Below, piece by piece: positions 1 through 8,759 of a stretch of DNA of 64,000 nucleotides. A program made the position numbers and the translations under genes. Positions within the stretch are counted from its first letter, which is position 1. Every line of letters starts with the position of its first letter. Source of the stretch: Polaromonas sp. JS666. Its GTDB lineage: Bacteria; Pseudomonadota; Gammaproteobacteria; Burkholderiales; Burkholderiaceae_C. The notes below the pieces were generated by a model that searched no databases, had not been told where the DNA came from, and worked only from the letters and a program-made list of their open reading frames with translations. The stretch lies in NCBI RefSeq assembly GCF_900103405.1, contig NZ_FNHX01000003.1, positions 62,001 to 126,000 of the forward strand, given 5' to 3'.

Positions 1-368
1 GACAGCGCGGCAAAACTTTTCTCGCGCGGCATGCGCAGGTTGGCCAGATTGTGGGTCTCCGAGACCGACATCACCAGGTTGAGCTCGTCGGCGCGCGATT
101 CCAGCGCGCGCTCTGCCCCGCGCAGGTTGGGCACCAGCACCGTGTATTCCACGCCGGGCACGCGGCGTATGCGGCCCATGACTTCCTCGGCGTCGCGCAG
201 CATGGGGATGGCCTTGGGCGAGGTGAAGGAGGTCACCTCGATTTTGGCGTAGCCGCATTCGCTCAGCGCATCGACCAGCGCGACCTTGTCGTCGGTCGGG
301 ATAAAGTTCGGCTCGATCTGGAAACCGTCGCGCGTGGCGACTTCATTGAAATAAATACGTTTTTTCAT
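1..368 (-). CDS. HMG-CoA lyase-like enzyme (3' end cut off)
   Basis: N-terminal 122 residues of a hydroxymethylglutaryl-CoA lyase/DRE-TIM metallolyase family protein; the gene runs off the window start. Visible family motifs are the N-terminal EVATRDGFQ segment, which carries the Arg-Asp pair used for catalysis and metal binding, then FTSPKAIP, VPNLRG and an SETHN-x-N-x-R block. Known family members cleave CoA thioesters such as HMG-CoA to acetyl-CoA plus a keto acid. The ATG overlaps the stop of the CoA-transferase gene by four bases (ATGA), so the two are translationally coupled and probably form one CoA-ester degradation pathway. The substrate (HMG-CoA or citramalyl-CoA-like) cannot be decided from a partial sequence. 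Confidence 0.85.
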   Translation of the reverse strand, partial: MKKRIYFNEVATRDGFQIEPNFIPTDDKVALVDALSECGYAKIEVTSFTSPKAIPMLRDAEEVMGRIRRVPGVEYTVLVPNLRGAERALESRADELNLVMSVSETHNLANLRMPREKSFAAL

Positions 369-1609
369 GCTGCGTCCTTGCCGGCCACGATGCCCTTGTC
401 CTTCAAGGCCTGGATTTGCGCGGCGGAAAGTCCCATTTCGCGCAGCACCGCATCGGTGTCCTGCCCCACCTGCGGCGCATTGCGGCGGTGCCCGCCCGGC
501 GTGCGCGAGAGCTTGGGCACGATGCCCGGCACGGCCAGCAGGCTGCCGTCGTCCATGCGCAGCTCGTCGAGCATGCCGCGCGCCCGGTAGTGCGGGTCGG
601 CCGCGATGTCGGCCACGGTGTAGATGCGGCCCGCGGGCACCGACACCGTGTCGAGCGCCGCCAGCACCTCGTCCACCGTGAGGCCCAAAGTCCATTGGCC
701 TATGGCCGCGTCGATTTCTTCCACGCGCGCCACGCGGCCGGCGTTGTCGGCCAGCGCCGGGTCGCTACCGAGGTCGCCCCGGCCTATGGTGGCCATGAGC
801 CGCTTGAAGATGCTGTCGCCGTTGCCTGCCACCAGCGCGTAGCCGCCGTCCTTGCAGAGGTAGGCATTGCTGGGCGCGATGCCGGGCAGGGCGCTGCCGG
901 CCGCGCCGCGCACCGCGCCGAAAGCGCTGTATTCGGGCAGCAGGCTTTCCATGCAGTTGAACACCGCTTCATACAGCGCCACGTCGATCACCTGGCCCTT
1001 GCCGGAGCGCTGGCGCTCCTGCATGGCCAGCAGGATGCCGATCACGCCGTGCAGCGCGGCCAGCGTGTCGCCAATGCTCACGCCCACGCGCACCGGCACG
1101 CGGCCCGGCTCGGCCGTCAGGTGGCGCAGGCCGCTCATGGCTTCGGCTACCACACCGAAGCCCGGTTTGTCGCGGTAGGGGCCGGTCTGGCCGTAGCCGC
1201 TGATGCGCAGCATGATGAGGCGCGGGTTCAGCGCCAGCAGTTCGTCCGGGCCCAGGCCCCAGCCTTCCATGGCGCCGGGGCGGAAGTTTTCGATCAGCAC
1301 GTCGGCGTCAAGCGCCAGCCGGCGCACGATGTCCTGCGCCTCGGGGCTTTTGAGGTCCAGCGCCACGGAACGCTTGTTGCGCGACTGCACCTGCCACCAC
1401 ACGGACGTGCCGTCCTTGAGCAAACGCCATTTGCGCAGCGGGTCGCCCGCGCCCGGGGTCTCTATCTTGATGATGTCAGCACCGAAGTCCGCCAGCGTCT
1501 TGGCGGCGAAGGGCCCGGCGATCAGCTGGCCCAGTTCCAGTACCTTGAGGCCGGCGAGCGGGCCGGTGGCGGCGGGGGCGACGGGAGGGGAGGTTTCAGT
1601 GGAGGCCAT
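365..1609 (-). CDS. CaiB/BaiF family (class III) CoA-transferase
   Basis: A 414-residue class III CoA-transferase, the usual family length. The N-terminal GLKVLELGQLIAGPFA block and the ADFGADIIKIE segment are diagnostic. Asp181 in the GVSIGDTLAALHG stretch matches the catalytic aspartate that forms the acyl-anhydride/CoA-thioester intermediate. Such enzymes move CoA between carboxylic acids in the cytoplasm. The gene lies 36 bp after a LysR regulator and overlaps an HMG-CoA-lyase-like gene by 4 bp, which suggests activation of a carboxylic acid as its CoA ester followed by retro-aldol cleavage. The first 15 residues are Ala/Pro/Thr-rich and could be a start-site overextension. Substrate not predictable. 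Confidence 0.9.
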   Translation of the reverse strand: MASTETSPPVAPAATGPLAGLKVLELGQLIAGPFAAKTLADFGADIIKIETPGAGDPLRKWRLLKDGTSVWWQVQSRNKRSVALDLKSPEAQDIVRRLALDADVLIENFRPGAMEGWGLGPDELLALNPRLIMLRISGYGQTGPYRDKPGFGVVAEAMSGLRHLTAEPGRVPVRVGVSIGDTLAALHGVIGILLAMQERQRSGKGQVIDVALYEAVFNCMESLLPEYSAFGAVRGAAGSALPGIAPSNAYLCKDGGYALVAGNGDSIFKRLMATIGRGDLGSDPALADNAGRVARVEEIDAAIGQWTLGLTVDEVLAALDTVSVPAGRIYTVADIAADPHYRARGMLDELRMDDGSLLAVPGIVPKLSRTPGGHRRNAPQVGQDTDAVLREMGLSAAQIQALKDKGIVAGKDAA

Positions 1610-1645
1610 GGCCGGCAGTGTGCCGCCCGGGGCCTGTTGCGTCCA

Positions 1646-2611
1646 TTACCGCTTTGGGCCCCTGGCTTTCGCGTTTTGCGAAGGCTGGGCGCCTTTCGAC
1701 CTCCCGGGCCCGGCGGGCGCCACCAGAAAGTCCACCAGCGCCGTGATGGCCGCATCGGGCTGGCCCGCCATGGTGGCTGCGAGCAGGCGGCGCCTGGCCC
1801 AGGCATCGGCCAGCGGCCGCCAGCCCAGCTTCATGCTTTTGATGAGAGGCAGCGTGGCGCCCTTGGGCAGCACGGCCACGCCCAGGCCCGAGGCCACCAT
1901 GTGGCACACCGCGTCGAAGCTGCGCACCTGCATGCGCAATTTCAGCGGGCGGTTCGCGGCCAGCGCGGCCTGCTGCTGCTTTTGCAGCATGGCGGCACCG
2001 GCCGTCAGGCTGATCCATTCCTCGTCGAGCGCGTCGGCGAAAGCCAGCGGCGCCTTGCTGCGCGCCAGCGTATGGCCGGCCGGCAGTATCAGCACCAGCT
2101 CGTCCTCGCGAAACAGGCGCGTGTCCAGCCCCGTGGTGTCCGGCCCCTCGACAAACACCGCCGCGTCGGCCCGGCCTTCGCGCAGGGTGGCCACCACGGC
2201 CTCGGACACCTGCTCTTCCAGGTCTATGTGCACCTGCGGCTGCAGCTCGCCGTAGCGCGCCAGCAGCGGGGGCAAAAACTGGCTGATGGCGGCGCTGCTC
2301 GCGCACAGGCGTATGTGGCGCGCGATGCCGCGCCTCAGGTCGACCAGTTCGCCGCCCAGTTGCTCCATGGTCTGCAGCAGGGTCAGGCCGTGCTTGACGA
2401 AGACGCGGCCGGCCGCGGTGGGCAGCAGGCCGCGCGCGTGGCGCTCGAACAGGGCCTCGCCCAGGGCGTCCTCGAGCTCGCGTATGCGCCGGCTGGCCGC
2501 GGCCAGCGCCAGGTGCGAATCGCGCGCCGCCGCGGTCAGGCTGCCGGTCTGCGCGCAGGCCACGGCCAGGCGCACGGATACCAGGTCGAAGCGGGCGAGG
2601 TTGTAGCTCAC
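1646..2611 (-). CDS. LysR-family transcriptional regulator
   Basis: A 321-residue LysR-type regulator. A winged helix-turn-helix at about residues 9-66 (GSLTAAARDSHLALAAASRRIRELEDALGEALF) is followed by a periplasmic-binding-protein-like co-inducer domain (about 90-290). The recognition helix is Ala-rich (LALAAASRRI), a common variant. It is transcribed in the same direction as, and immediately before, the CoA-transferase and lyase genes rather than divergently, so it may be the first gene of that operon and autoregulate it. The effector is probably an acid or acyl-CoA of that pathway (inference). The C-terminal ~20 residues are basic and poorly conserved in appearance. Confidence 0.88.
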   Translation of the reverse strand: MSYNLARFDLVSVRLAVACAQTGSLTAAARDSHLALAAASRRIRELEDALGEALFERHARGLLPTAAGRVFVKHGLTLLQTMEQLGGELVDLRRGIARHIRLCASSAAISQFLPPLLARYGELQPQVHIDLEEQVSEAVVATLREGRADAAVFVEGPDTTGLDTRLFREDELVLILPAGHTLARSKAPLAFADALDEEWISLTAGAAMLQKQQQAALAANRPLKLRMQVRSFDAVCHMVASGLGVAVLPKGATLPLIKSMKLGWRPLADAWARRRLLAATMAGQPDAAITALVDFLVAPAGPGRSKGAQPSQNAKARGPKR

Positions 2612-2628
2612 GGGCCGCGCACTCGGTC

Positions 2629-2961
2629 TCAGGCCACCTTCTTTTTGGCGGCTGCCTTTTTTGCGGCGGGTTTTTTCGCGATCAGCGTGTCCAGGTTCTT
2701 CACGATCTCGCCTTCGATCTTGTCCTTGAAGGCGCCCAGCAGGAAGCCGAGCTTGGCGTTCAGGTCGAAGCTGTCCTTGGTGACCACCAGCGTGCCGCTG
2801 ACGCCCGAGCGGGTGAAGCTCACGAGGTCTTCGGTCTTGCCTTCTTCATAGGTGCATTCCATGTCGAATTTTTCTTCGACCTGCTCGGCCCACTTGAAGG
2901 CGATTTTGCGTGCCTCGGCAAGGCCCAGGCCGTGTTCGCGCTGGATGTGGATGTCAGCCAT
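2629..2961 (-). CDS. Polyhydroxyalkanoic acid system family protein (PHA_gran_rgn)
   Basis: Small 110-residue protein starting MADIHIQREHGLGLAEARK. The ATG at 2961 was chosen over an upstream in-frame start because it has a GGAG ribosome site nearby and begins exactly where the family starts. The AEARKIAFKWAEQVEEKF helix and the following beta-rich half match the family annotated as polyhydroxyalkanoic acid system protein, found near PHA granule genes; its biochemical role is not established. A Lys/Ala tail (AAKKAAAKKK) resembles the tail of the phasin encoded at 17126-17623. The start overlaps the stop of the lipoprotein peptidase gene by 8 bp, so translation is likely coupled. Confidence 0.75.
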   Translation of the reverse strand: MADIHIQREHGLGLAEARKIAFKWAEQVEEKFDMECTYEEGKTEDLVSFTRSGVSGTLVVTKDSFDLNAKLGFLLGAFKDKIEGEIVKNLDTLIAKKPAAKKAAAKKKVA

Positions 2962-4060
2962 TCGATGTCTCCGTGTTGTTGTGGATGTCAAGCGCCTTGC
3001 GCCGTTCTTCCTTGGGCAGGCCGGCCAGCCTTTTCACCGCATCATAAAACCGTTGCCAGTCGCGGCCCTCGCGCTCGAACAGCATTTCGAAGCCGGGCAC
3101 CAGCTCATCATAGGCGGCCTGCGCGCCGAACGCCGCGTTGTTGGCGCGCGCCACCCAGGGGTCGTAGCCCGCGAAGCCGCCCCAGGAGGCCTTGAGTGCG
3201 GTGTAGTCCTCGCGAAAGCGCGAGAAGGCCTGGGCTTTCGAGGCCGCCTGCGCGGCTTTGTCGGCGTCCGTGGCCGGCTTCTGGTCGTAGATCGCGGCCA
3301 GTTCCAGCCGTGTGGCCAGCGCCAGCGCGCGGAACTGCCGGCGCCGCCCGTCGAACTGGAGGTAATCCTGGCGGGCTTTATCGTTGCCGTGAGCGGCCTC
3401 GCTGTCCAGCCAGCGCTGGCTGCCCATGCGCTCGACGGCGGTGGCGAAGGACTCGTTGAACATGGTGTCGTCTTTGGCGTAAACCACCTGGTGCGCGAGT
3501 TCGTGAAAGATCAGCCGCGCGAGTTCGCCCTCGGGATAGCCGATAAAGGTATTGAGCAGCGGGTCGCCGCCGGCCCAGTTCATCCAGCCTAGCGTGGAAT
3601 AGGCCGGCACGCCGTAGACGCTGGTTTCCAGTCCTTGCGCCTTCAGCCGCTCGGCCTGGTCGCGCGCCTCGGCTTCGTTGAAATAACCGCGGTAGCCCAC
3701 GCAGCCCGTGACCGGGAAACACCAGGTCTTGAGCGTCAATGAGAACTCGGGCGCGGCCACCACGTTCCAGACCACGGCGCTGCGGCGCAGGTCGGCATAA
3801 CGCCGGTAGCTGGGGTTATCGGGCAGCTTGAGCTCGCTCACGGCGAAGCTGCGTATGCGCTGCGACAGCGCCAGCCGGTCTTTGAGCTGCCCGGAGGCCT
3901 GCGTGTCGCTCAGCCAGTCGTCCACCGGTCGGGCCGCGTTGAGCATCTGCAAATGGCCGCTGACGGACTGCCAGTAGTAGCCCAGGTCGGCGCAGCCCGC
4001 CAGGCCCAGGGCCGCGGCCAGCGCCACGGCCAGGGTCCGTTTCAGCGTGCCGCGTTTCAT
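2954..4060 (-). CDS. Lipoprotein zinc aminopeptidase-like protein
   Basis: A 368-residue predicted outer-periplasmic lipoprotein. The start at 4060 gives a basic N terminus, a hydrophobic stretch and a lipobox LGLAGC with Cys23. The HELAH motif at residues 186-190 is the HExxH zinc site of metallopeptidases, within FHELAHQVVY. This matches the predicted-aminopeptidase family of about 350 residues (COG4324-like), mostly uncharacterised. It begins 8 bp after the molybdopterin oxidoreductase stop and overlaps the PHA-system gene by 8 bp, so all three are probably co-transcribed, although no functional link between them is obvious. A longer in-frame start at 4198 would lie inside the upstream gene and is rejected. 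Confidence 0.85.
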   Translation of the reverse strand: MKRGTLKRTLAVALAAALGLAGCADLGYYWQSVSGHLQMLNAARPVDDWLSDTQASGQLKDRLALSQRIRSFAVSELKLPDNPSYRRYADLRRSAVVWNVVAAPEFSLTLKTWCFPVTGCVGYRGYFNEAEARDQAERLKAQGLETSVYGVPAYSTLGWMNWAGGDPLLNTFIGYPEGELARLIFHELAHQVVYAKDDTMFNESFATAVERMGSQRWLDSEAAHGNDKARQDYLQFDGRRRQFRALALATRLELAAIYDQKPATDADKAAQAASKAQAFSRFREDYTALKASWGGFAGYDPWVARANNAAFGAQAAYDELVPGFEMLFEREGRDWQRFYDAVKRLAGLPKEERRKALDIHNNTETSNG

Positions 4061-4068
4061 CGGCAAGC

Positions 4069-6198
4069 TCAGGCGGCCTGCGCCTCGCGCTGCACCTGCA
4101 CCAGGCAGTCGTAAAACACCGGGCCGCGGCCCATGTCGGTGAGTTGCTGGCTGGTGAGCTCGTTGACGTTGGTGCCGTCCAGGCCCAGCTTGCGCCACCA
4201 GATGCCCAGGCCGTTGACCACGCCGGGGCGGGCCCGCGCGGAGACCTCGGCCTTGACCCGGTACTCGCCGCGCTGGTTGAACACCTTGACGATGGCGCCC
4301 GTGGTGATGCCGCGCGCGGCGGCGTCGTCGGCGTGGATTTCCAGCACCGGCTCGGCTTCGATGTCGCGCAGGCTTTTGACGTTGACGAAGCTCGAATTCA
4401 GGAAGTTGCGCGCCGGCGGCGAGATCATGGCCAGCGGGAACTGCGCGGAAGAGCCTGCGGCTTCATGGTTGGGCACATGGCCGGGCAGGCCGTCGGCACC
4501 TTCGGCCGCCAGCCGCGCGCTGAAAAACTCGCAGCGGCCCGAGGCCGTGGGGAAGCGGCCCTCGGCAAAGGGCGCGTCGGGCAGGTCCAGTGTGGCAAAA
4601 CCCTTGTCCAGCAACTGCTGGAAATCGACCTTGTCGCCGAACACCGCGCGGCACAGCTGCTCGTCGCTGTCGGAAAAACACGGATCGGCAAACCCCATGT
4701 GGGCCGCCAGCTCGCGAAAGATCTGGGTGTTGGGTTTGGCCTGGCCCAGCGGCGCGATGGCCGGGCGGTTCAGCAGCGCGTCGGTGTGGCCGTAGGCGCC
4801 GTGCACGTCCCAATGCTCCAGCTGCGTGGTGGCCGGCAGGATGTAGTCGGCGTAGTCGGCGGTGTCGGTCTGGAAGTGTTCGAGCACCACGGTGAACAGG
4901 TCTTCGCGCGCAAAGCCCTGCACCACCTTACCGGACTCGGGTGCGACCGCCACCGGGTTGCTGTTGTAGACGATAAGGGCTTCGATCTTCGGGCCGAACT
5001 GCGGCGAGGCAGGCGCCAGCAGCGCATTGCCTATGGTGCTCATGTTGATGGTGCGCGGCTGCCGGCCCTTGAGCAGCTCGGGCCGCTGCAGCGCGGCCTT
5101 GTCCACCGGGAACAGGCCGGAACTGCTGAGCAGCACGCCGCCGGCGCGGTGCCGCCAGGCGCCCGTGAGCGCGGGCAGGCAGGCGATGGCGCGGGCCGCG
5201 TTGCCGCCGCCGTGCACGCGCTGCATGCCGTAGTTCAGGCGTATGGCCGCCGGTTGCCTGTTCACCATGCATTCGCCGTAATCACGTGCCAGCGAGCGGA
5301 TCTGTTCGGCCGGCACGCCGCAGACGGCGGCGGCGCGCTCGGGGCTCCACTGCAGCGCGCGTTCGCGCAGCCCGCCCTGCGGGCTTTCCCAGCCCAGGGT
5401 GTGGCGCGCGATGTAGTCGTGGTCCAGCCAGTCGTGGATGATGAGCTCGTGCATCAGCGCGAGCGCCAGCGCGGCGTCGGTGCCGGGCAGCAGCGCGATG
5501 TGCTCATGGCATTTTTCGGCGGTTTCGCTGCGGCGCGGGTCTATGCAGACGAGTTTGGCGCCGTCGCGCTTGGCCTGCTGGGCATAACGCCAGAAATGCA
5601 GGTTGCTGCCTATGGAGTTGCTGCCCCAGATGATGATGAGTTTGGACTCGGCGAAAAACTCCACCCGCATGCCGACCTTGCCGCCCAGGGTCTGCACCAG
5701 GGCCTCGCCGCCGGCCGAGGAGCAAATCGTGCGGTCCAGGAAAGACGCGCCCAGCTGGTTGAAGAAACGCCCGGCCATGCTTTCACCCTGCACCTGGCCC
5801 ATGGTGCCTGCATAGCTGTAGGGGACGATGGCCTCGGGGTCGCGCGCCGCGATGGCCTTGAGGCGCGCCGCGATGTCGGCCAGCGCGGCCTCCCAACTCA
5901 CCGGCTCGAACTGCCCGCTGCCTTTGGGACCGCTGCGCTTGAGCGGGCCCAGCAGGCGCTCGGGGTGGTAGCTGCGCTCGGTATAGCGCGAAACCTTGTT
6001 GCACAGCACACCGCCGGTATGGGGATGCGCGGGGTTGCCCTGCACGCGGGTGGCGATGCCGTTCTCCACCGTGGTCAGCAGCGAACAGGTGTCGGGGCAG
6101 TCGTGCGGGCAGGCGCCCAGCACCTGCACGGCGCCCGGCTTCAGCCGGTTGTCAGGGTTGGCCTCGGTCCTAGGGGAGATGCTGATGGTATTGCTCAT
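4069..6198 (-). CDS. Molybdopterin-dependent oxidoreductase with N-terminal 4Fe-4S site
   Basis: A 709-residue DMSO-reductase-superfamily enzyme. Cys30, Cys34, Cys38 and Cys66 form the C-x3-C-x3-C-x27-C iron-sulfur motif. This is followed by the molybdopterin-binding domain (WGSNSIGSNLHFW, about residue 190; INMSTIGNALL, about 395) and a C-terminal dinucleotide-binding domain from about residue 590. Cys159 in RTICSSAGG sits where a Mo-coordinating side chain is expected (inference). No Tat signal is visible, so it should be cytoplasmic. No partner electron-transfer subunit is adjacent. Substrate unknown; similar proteins are often annotated only as formate dehydrogenase-like or generic Mo oxidoreductases. 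Confidence 0.9.
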   Translation of the reverse strand: MSNTISISPRTEANPDNRLKPGAVQVLGACPHDCPDTCSLLTTVENGIATRVQGNPAHPHTGGVLCNKVSRYTERSYHPERLLGPLKRSGPKGSGQFEPVSWEAALADIAARLKAIAARDPEAIVPYSYAGTMGQVQGESMAGRFFNQLGASFLDRTICSSAGGEALVQTLGGKVGMRVEFFAESKLIIIWGSNSIGSNLHFWRYAQQAKRDGAKLVCIDPRRSETAEKCHEHIALLPGTDAALALALMHELIIHDWLDHDYIARHTLGWESPQGGLRERALQWSPERAAAVCGVPAEQIRSLARDYGECMVNRQPAAIRLNYGMQRVHGGGNAARAIACLPALTGAWRHRAGGVLLSSSGLFPVDKAALQRPELLKGRQPRTINMSTIGNALLAPASPQFGPKIEALIVYNSNPVAVAPESGKVVQGFAREDLFTVVLEHFQTDTADYADYILPATTQLEHWDVHGAYGHTDALLNRPAIAPLGQAKPNTQIFRELAAHMGFADPCFSDSDEQLCRAVFGDKVDFQQLLDKGFATLDLPDAPFAEGRFPTASGRCEFFSARLAAEGADGLPGHVPNHEAAGSSAQFPLAMISPPARNFLNSSFVNVKSLRDIEAEPVLEIHADDAAARGITTGAIVKVFNQRGEYRVKAEVSARARPGVVNGLGIWWRKLGLDGTNVNELTSQQLTDMGRGPVFYDCLVQVQREAQAA

Positions 6199-6247
6199 GG
6201 TTCAACTTTATATTGGCTTGATCGTCGCATCCCGGGGGAGACACAGC

Positions 6248-7402
6248 ATGACAACAACAATGGACGGAATGCGGGCATTCCGCGCCGCCGCCAGAATCAC
6301 CATGGTAGCGGCCCTGGCCGGCCTGTTCACGGCAGGGGCCAATGCCGAGGACGGCGTCAGCAAGACCGCCGTCACCCTGGGCCAATCCCTGGCCATGACC
6401 GGGCCCGGCGCCACGCTGGCCCTGCCTTTCGCGCAAGGCGCGCGGCTTTACTTCGAACGGGTCAACGCGGGCGGCGGCGTCAACGGCCGCAAGATAGAGC
6501 TCACCACGCTGGACGACATGGGCAACCCCGACACCACGGTGGCCAACACCAAAAAGCTGCTGGACCAGAAGGTGTTCTCGTTGTTCGGCTACTACGGCTC
6601 GCCGCAGGTCACCGCCGTCAATCCGCTGCTCAAGGATACGGACATCCTGCTGTTTGCGCCCATGGCCGGCGCCGACGAGCTGCGCGGTTCGCTCTATCCG
6701 AACGTCTATTCGGTGCGGCCCGGCTATTCCGAAGAGGCCGCGATGATCACGCGCCACGCCGAGACCCTGGGCATGCGCAAGCTGGCCATCCTGCACGGCA
6801 AGGACCTGGAGTCGCTCGCGGCGCTGGATTCGGCCGAGCGCACCATGGGCGGCATGGGCGCCAACCTGGTGGCCAAGTCGGCTCTTTCCGGCGGCAGCGT
6901 CGCCACCAGCGTGGACCAGGTGCTGGCCAAAAAACCGGAGTCGGTGCTGGTGATCAGCGACGCCTCGGGCGCGGCCAATGCCATACGCGACCTGCGCGCC
7001 AAGGGCTTTCGCGGGCCTATCTACGGTTTTTCAAGCACCGGCGAAAGCCTGCTGGCCGAACAGCTGGGCGCGGCCGGCGCCGGCGTGGTGGTGGTGCGCG
7101 TGACGCCCAAGTCGGACAACGCCAAAAGCGTGCTGGTGCGCGAATTGCAGGCCGATGCGCTGGCGGCCAAGCTCGGCAAGTCCAATGTCTACATGCTGGA
7201 AGGCTATATCGCCGCCTGGACTTACACCGAAGCCCTGCGCAAGGCCGGCAAGGACCCGACCCGGGCCAAGCTGCGCAAGGCGCTGGACAGCCTGCAGGAC
7301 TTGAACCTGGGCGGCTTTCGCGTCCACTTCGACGGCGACCGCGTGGGCTCCAAGCTGGTTGAGCTGAGCCTGATCGACGCGATGGGGCGGGTCAGGGAAT
7401 AG
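6248..7402 (+). CDS. ABC transporter periplasmic solute-binding protein (branched-chain amino acid type)
   Basis: A 384-residue type I periplasmic binding protein of the Leu/Ile/Val-BP (HAAT) family. The ATG at 6248 has a GGGGGAG site about 8 bases upstream. A Sec signal peptide with hydrophobic core MVAALAGLFTAGANA appears to end after Ala-Asn-Ala. The mature protein begins with the VTLGQSLAMTGP ligand-pocket strand typical of the family. It is divergent from the Mo oxidoreductase gene (49 bp between starts). No permease or ATPase genes are nearby, so it is an orphan subunit. It is clearly paralogous to the protein at 7573-8703. Ligand not predictable from sequence. Confidence 0.9.
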   Translation: MTTTMDGMRAFRAAARITMVAALAGLFTAGANAEDGVSKTAVTLGQSLAMTGPGATLALPFAQGARLYFERVNAGGGVNGRKIELTTLDDMGNPDTTVANTKKLLDQKVFSLFGYYGSPQVTAVNPLLKDTDILLFAPMAGADELRGSLYPNVYSVRPGYSEEAAMITRHAETLGMRKLAILHGKDLESLAALDSAERTMGGMGANLVAKSALSGGSVATSVDQVLAKKPESVLVISDASGAANAIRDLRAKGFRGPIYGFSSTGESLLAEQLGAAGAGVVVVRVTPKSDNAKSVLVRELQADALAAKLGKSNVYMLEGYIAAWTYTEALRKAGKDPTRAKLRKALDSLQDLNLGGFRVHFDGDRVGSKLVELSLIDAMGRVRE

Positions 7403-7435
7403 GGCGAAATAGCTTGGGAATAGGCTGGGAATAGG
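7395..7435. repeat. Three copies of a 9-bp direct repeat GGGAATAGG
   Basis: GGGAATAGG occurs at 7395-7403, 7416-7424 and 7427-7435; the first copy contains the stop codon of the upstream solute-binding protein gene. The rest of the 170-bp gap to the next gene (7403-7572) shows no clear terminator. It may be slippage-derived or a short regulatory repeat; no known element is recognised. Confidence 0.6.
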
Positions 7436-7572
7436 GCAGAACCCTCGAAAGCTGGCAATTTGCTGACGACCAGCCTTCCGTGTAAGCCCAAAGTAGTGAC
7501 CTATCGCACAGGCTTTCCTCCTGTTACGCATGAGGGTAACCAGGCTGTAAGTTGTGTTGCGAGAATCGAGGG

Positions 7573-8703
7573 ATGAACCTCACTCGCAGAAAATTTTCCA
7601 TCCTTGCCGGCGCTTCCACGCTGGCTGGCTTTAACGTCGCCCATGCCCAGGCCGACAAGATCATCCTGGGCCAGTCCGCCGCTTTCACCGGTCCGGCCGC
7701 GCAGCTAGGCATACAGTTCCACCAGGGCGCCAAGGTCTATTTCGACCAGGTCAACGCCCAGGGCGGCATCGGCAAGCGCCTGATCGAGATCCGCAACCTC
7801 GATGACGGCTACGAGCCCGACCGCTGCGCCGAAAACACCCGCAAGCTGATCGCCGACGATGTGTTCGCGCTGTTCGGCTATATAGGCACGCCCACCAGCA
7901 TCGCCGCGCTGCCGCTGGCGACCAAGGACAAGGTGCCGTTTTTTGCCCCCTTCACCGGCGCCATGGCGCTGCGCGACCCCTTCAACAAATACGCCTTCCA
8001 TGTGCGGGCTTCGTACAACGACGAAACCGGCCTCATCGTCAAACAGCTGACCGGCCTGGGCCTGAAAAAAATCGCGGTGTTCTATCAGAACGATGCCTAT
8101 GGCAAGGCCGGCCTGGACGGCGTGACGCTGGCCCTGGCGGCGCAAAACCTCAAGCCGGTGGCGTTGGCGACGGTGGAGCGCAACACGGTGAACGTGGCCG
8201 GCGCGGTCAAGACCCTGGTCGCGGCCGGGCCCGATGCGGTGGTGCAGATTGGTGCCTACAAGGCCTGCGCGGCCTTTATCCGCGAGGCCCGCAAGGCCGG
8301 CTACGGCGGCACCTTTTACAACGTGTCCTTTGTCGGCACGCAGGCGCTGGCCGACGAGCTCGGCAAGGACGGCGCGGGCGTGGTGGTCTCGCAGGTCATG
8401 CCCTCGCCCTACAACACGGCCCGCCTCATCGCGCGCGAGTTCGTCGATGCGGCCAAGGCGGCGGGCAACGCCCAGGTCAATTTCTCCAGCATGGAGGGTT
8501 ATGTGGCCGCCAAGGTCTTTGTGGACGGCCTCAAGCGCGGCGGTGCCGCCAAGGTCAGCCGCGAGTCGCTGATCGCCGGCCTGGAGGGCATGGGCAGCCA
8601 GTCGCTGGGCGGTTTTTCCGTGACCTTCTCGCCGACGGACCACGTGGCTTCGAGCTTTGTCGAACTCTCAATGCTCACAGGTGACGGCCGCGTGCGGACC
8701 TGA
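7573..8703 (+). CDS. ABC transporter solute-binding protein with Tat-like signal
   Basis: A 376-residue type I periplasmic binding protein, paralogous along its whole length to the protein encoded at 6248-7402 (shared LGQS-TGP, QGAK/R-YF and GG-x-V-x-F blocks). The ATG at 7573 gives MNLTRRKFSILAGASTLAG; TRRKF followed by a moderately hydrophobic segment resembles a twin-arginine signal, unlike the Sec signal of its neighbour. The mature part is the Leu/Ile/Val-binding fold for uptake of an amino acid or aromatic/carboxylic acid. No membrane or ATPase subunits are adjacent. Transcription ends at the hairpin at 8728-8757. Confidence 0.9.
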   Translation: MNLTRRKFSILAGASTLAGFNVAHAQADKIILGQSAAFTGPAAQLGIQFHQGAKVYFDQVNAQGGIGKRLIEIRNLDDGYEPDRCAENTRKLIADDVFALFGYIGTPTSIAALPLATKDKVPFFAPFTGAMALRDPFNKYAFHVRASYNDETGLIVKQLTGLGLKKIAVFYQNDAYGKAGLDGVTLALAAQNLKPVALATVERNTVNVAGAVKTLVAAGPDAVVQIGAYKACAAFIREARKAGYGGTFYNVSFVGTQALADELGKDGAGVVVSQVMPSPYNTARLIAREFVDAAKAAGNAQVNFSSMEGYVAAKVFVDGLKRGGAAKVSRESLIAGLEGMGSQSLGGFSVTFSPTDHVASSFVELSMLTGDGRVRT

Positions 8704-8727
8704 TACCTCTTACCTCTGGTCTCCCGC

Positions 8728-8757
8728 AAAAAAGCCTGACTGCGTCAGGCTTTTTTT
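8728..8757. terminator. Bidirectional rho-independent terminator
   Basis: Stem GCCTGAC (8734-8740) and GTCAGGC (8744-8750) with a TGC loop, flanked by A6 on the left and T7 on the right, so it can act in both directions. It lies between the convergent solute-binding protein gene and argE, immediately before the argE stop codon. Confidence 0.93.
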
Positions 8758-8759
8758 GT

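Noticed and set aside
416..2851. Very long plus-strand frame (811 codons) opposite the CoA-transferase and LysR genes
   Set aside because: It is antisense to two well-supported genes and has a His/Arg/Gln-rich composition typical of the reverse strand of high-GC coding DNA.
4144..7362. 1072-codon plus-strand frame
   Set aside because: It is antisense to the molybdopterin gene and then runs out of frame through the solute-binding protein gene; no recognisable domain.
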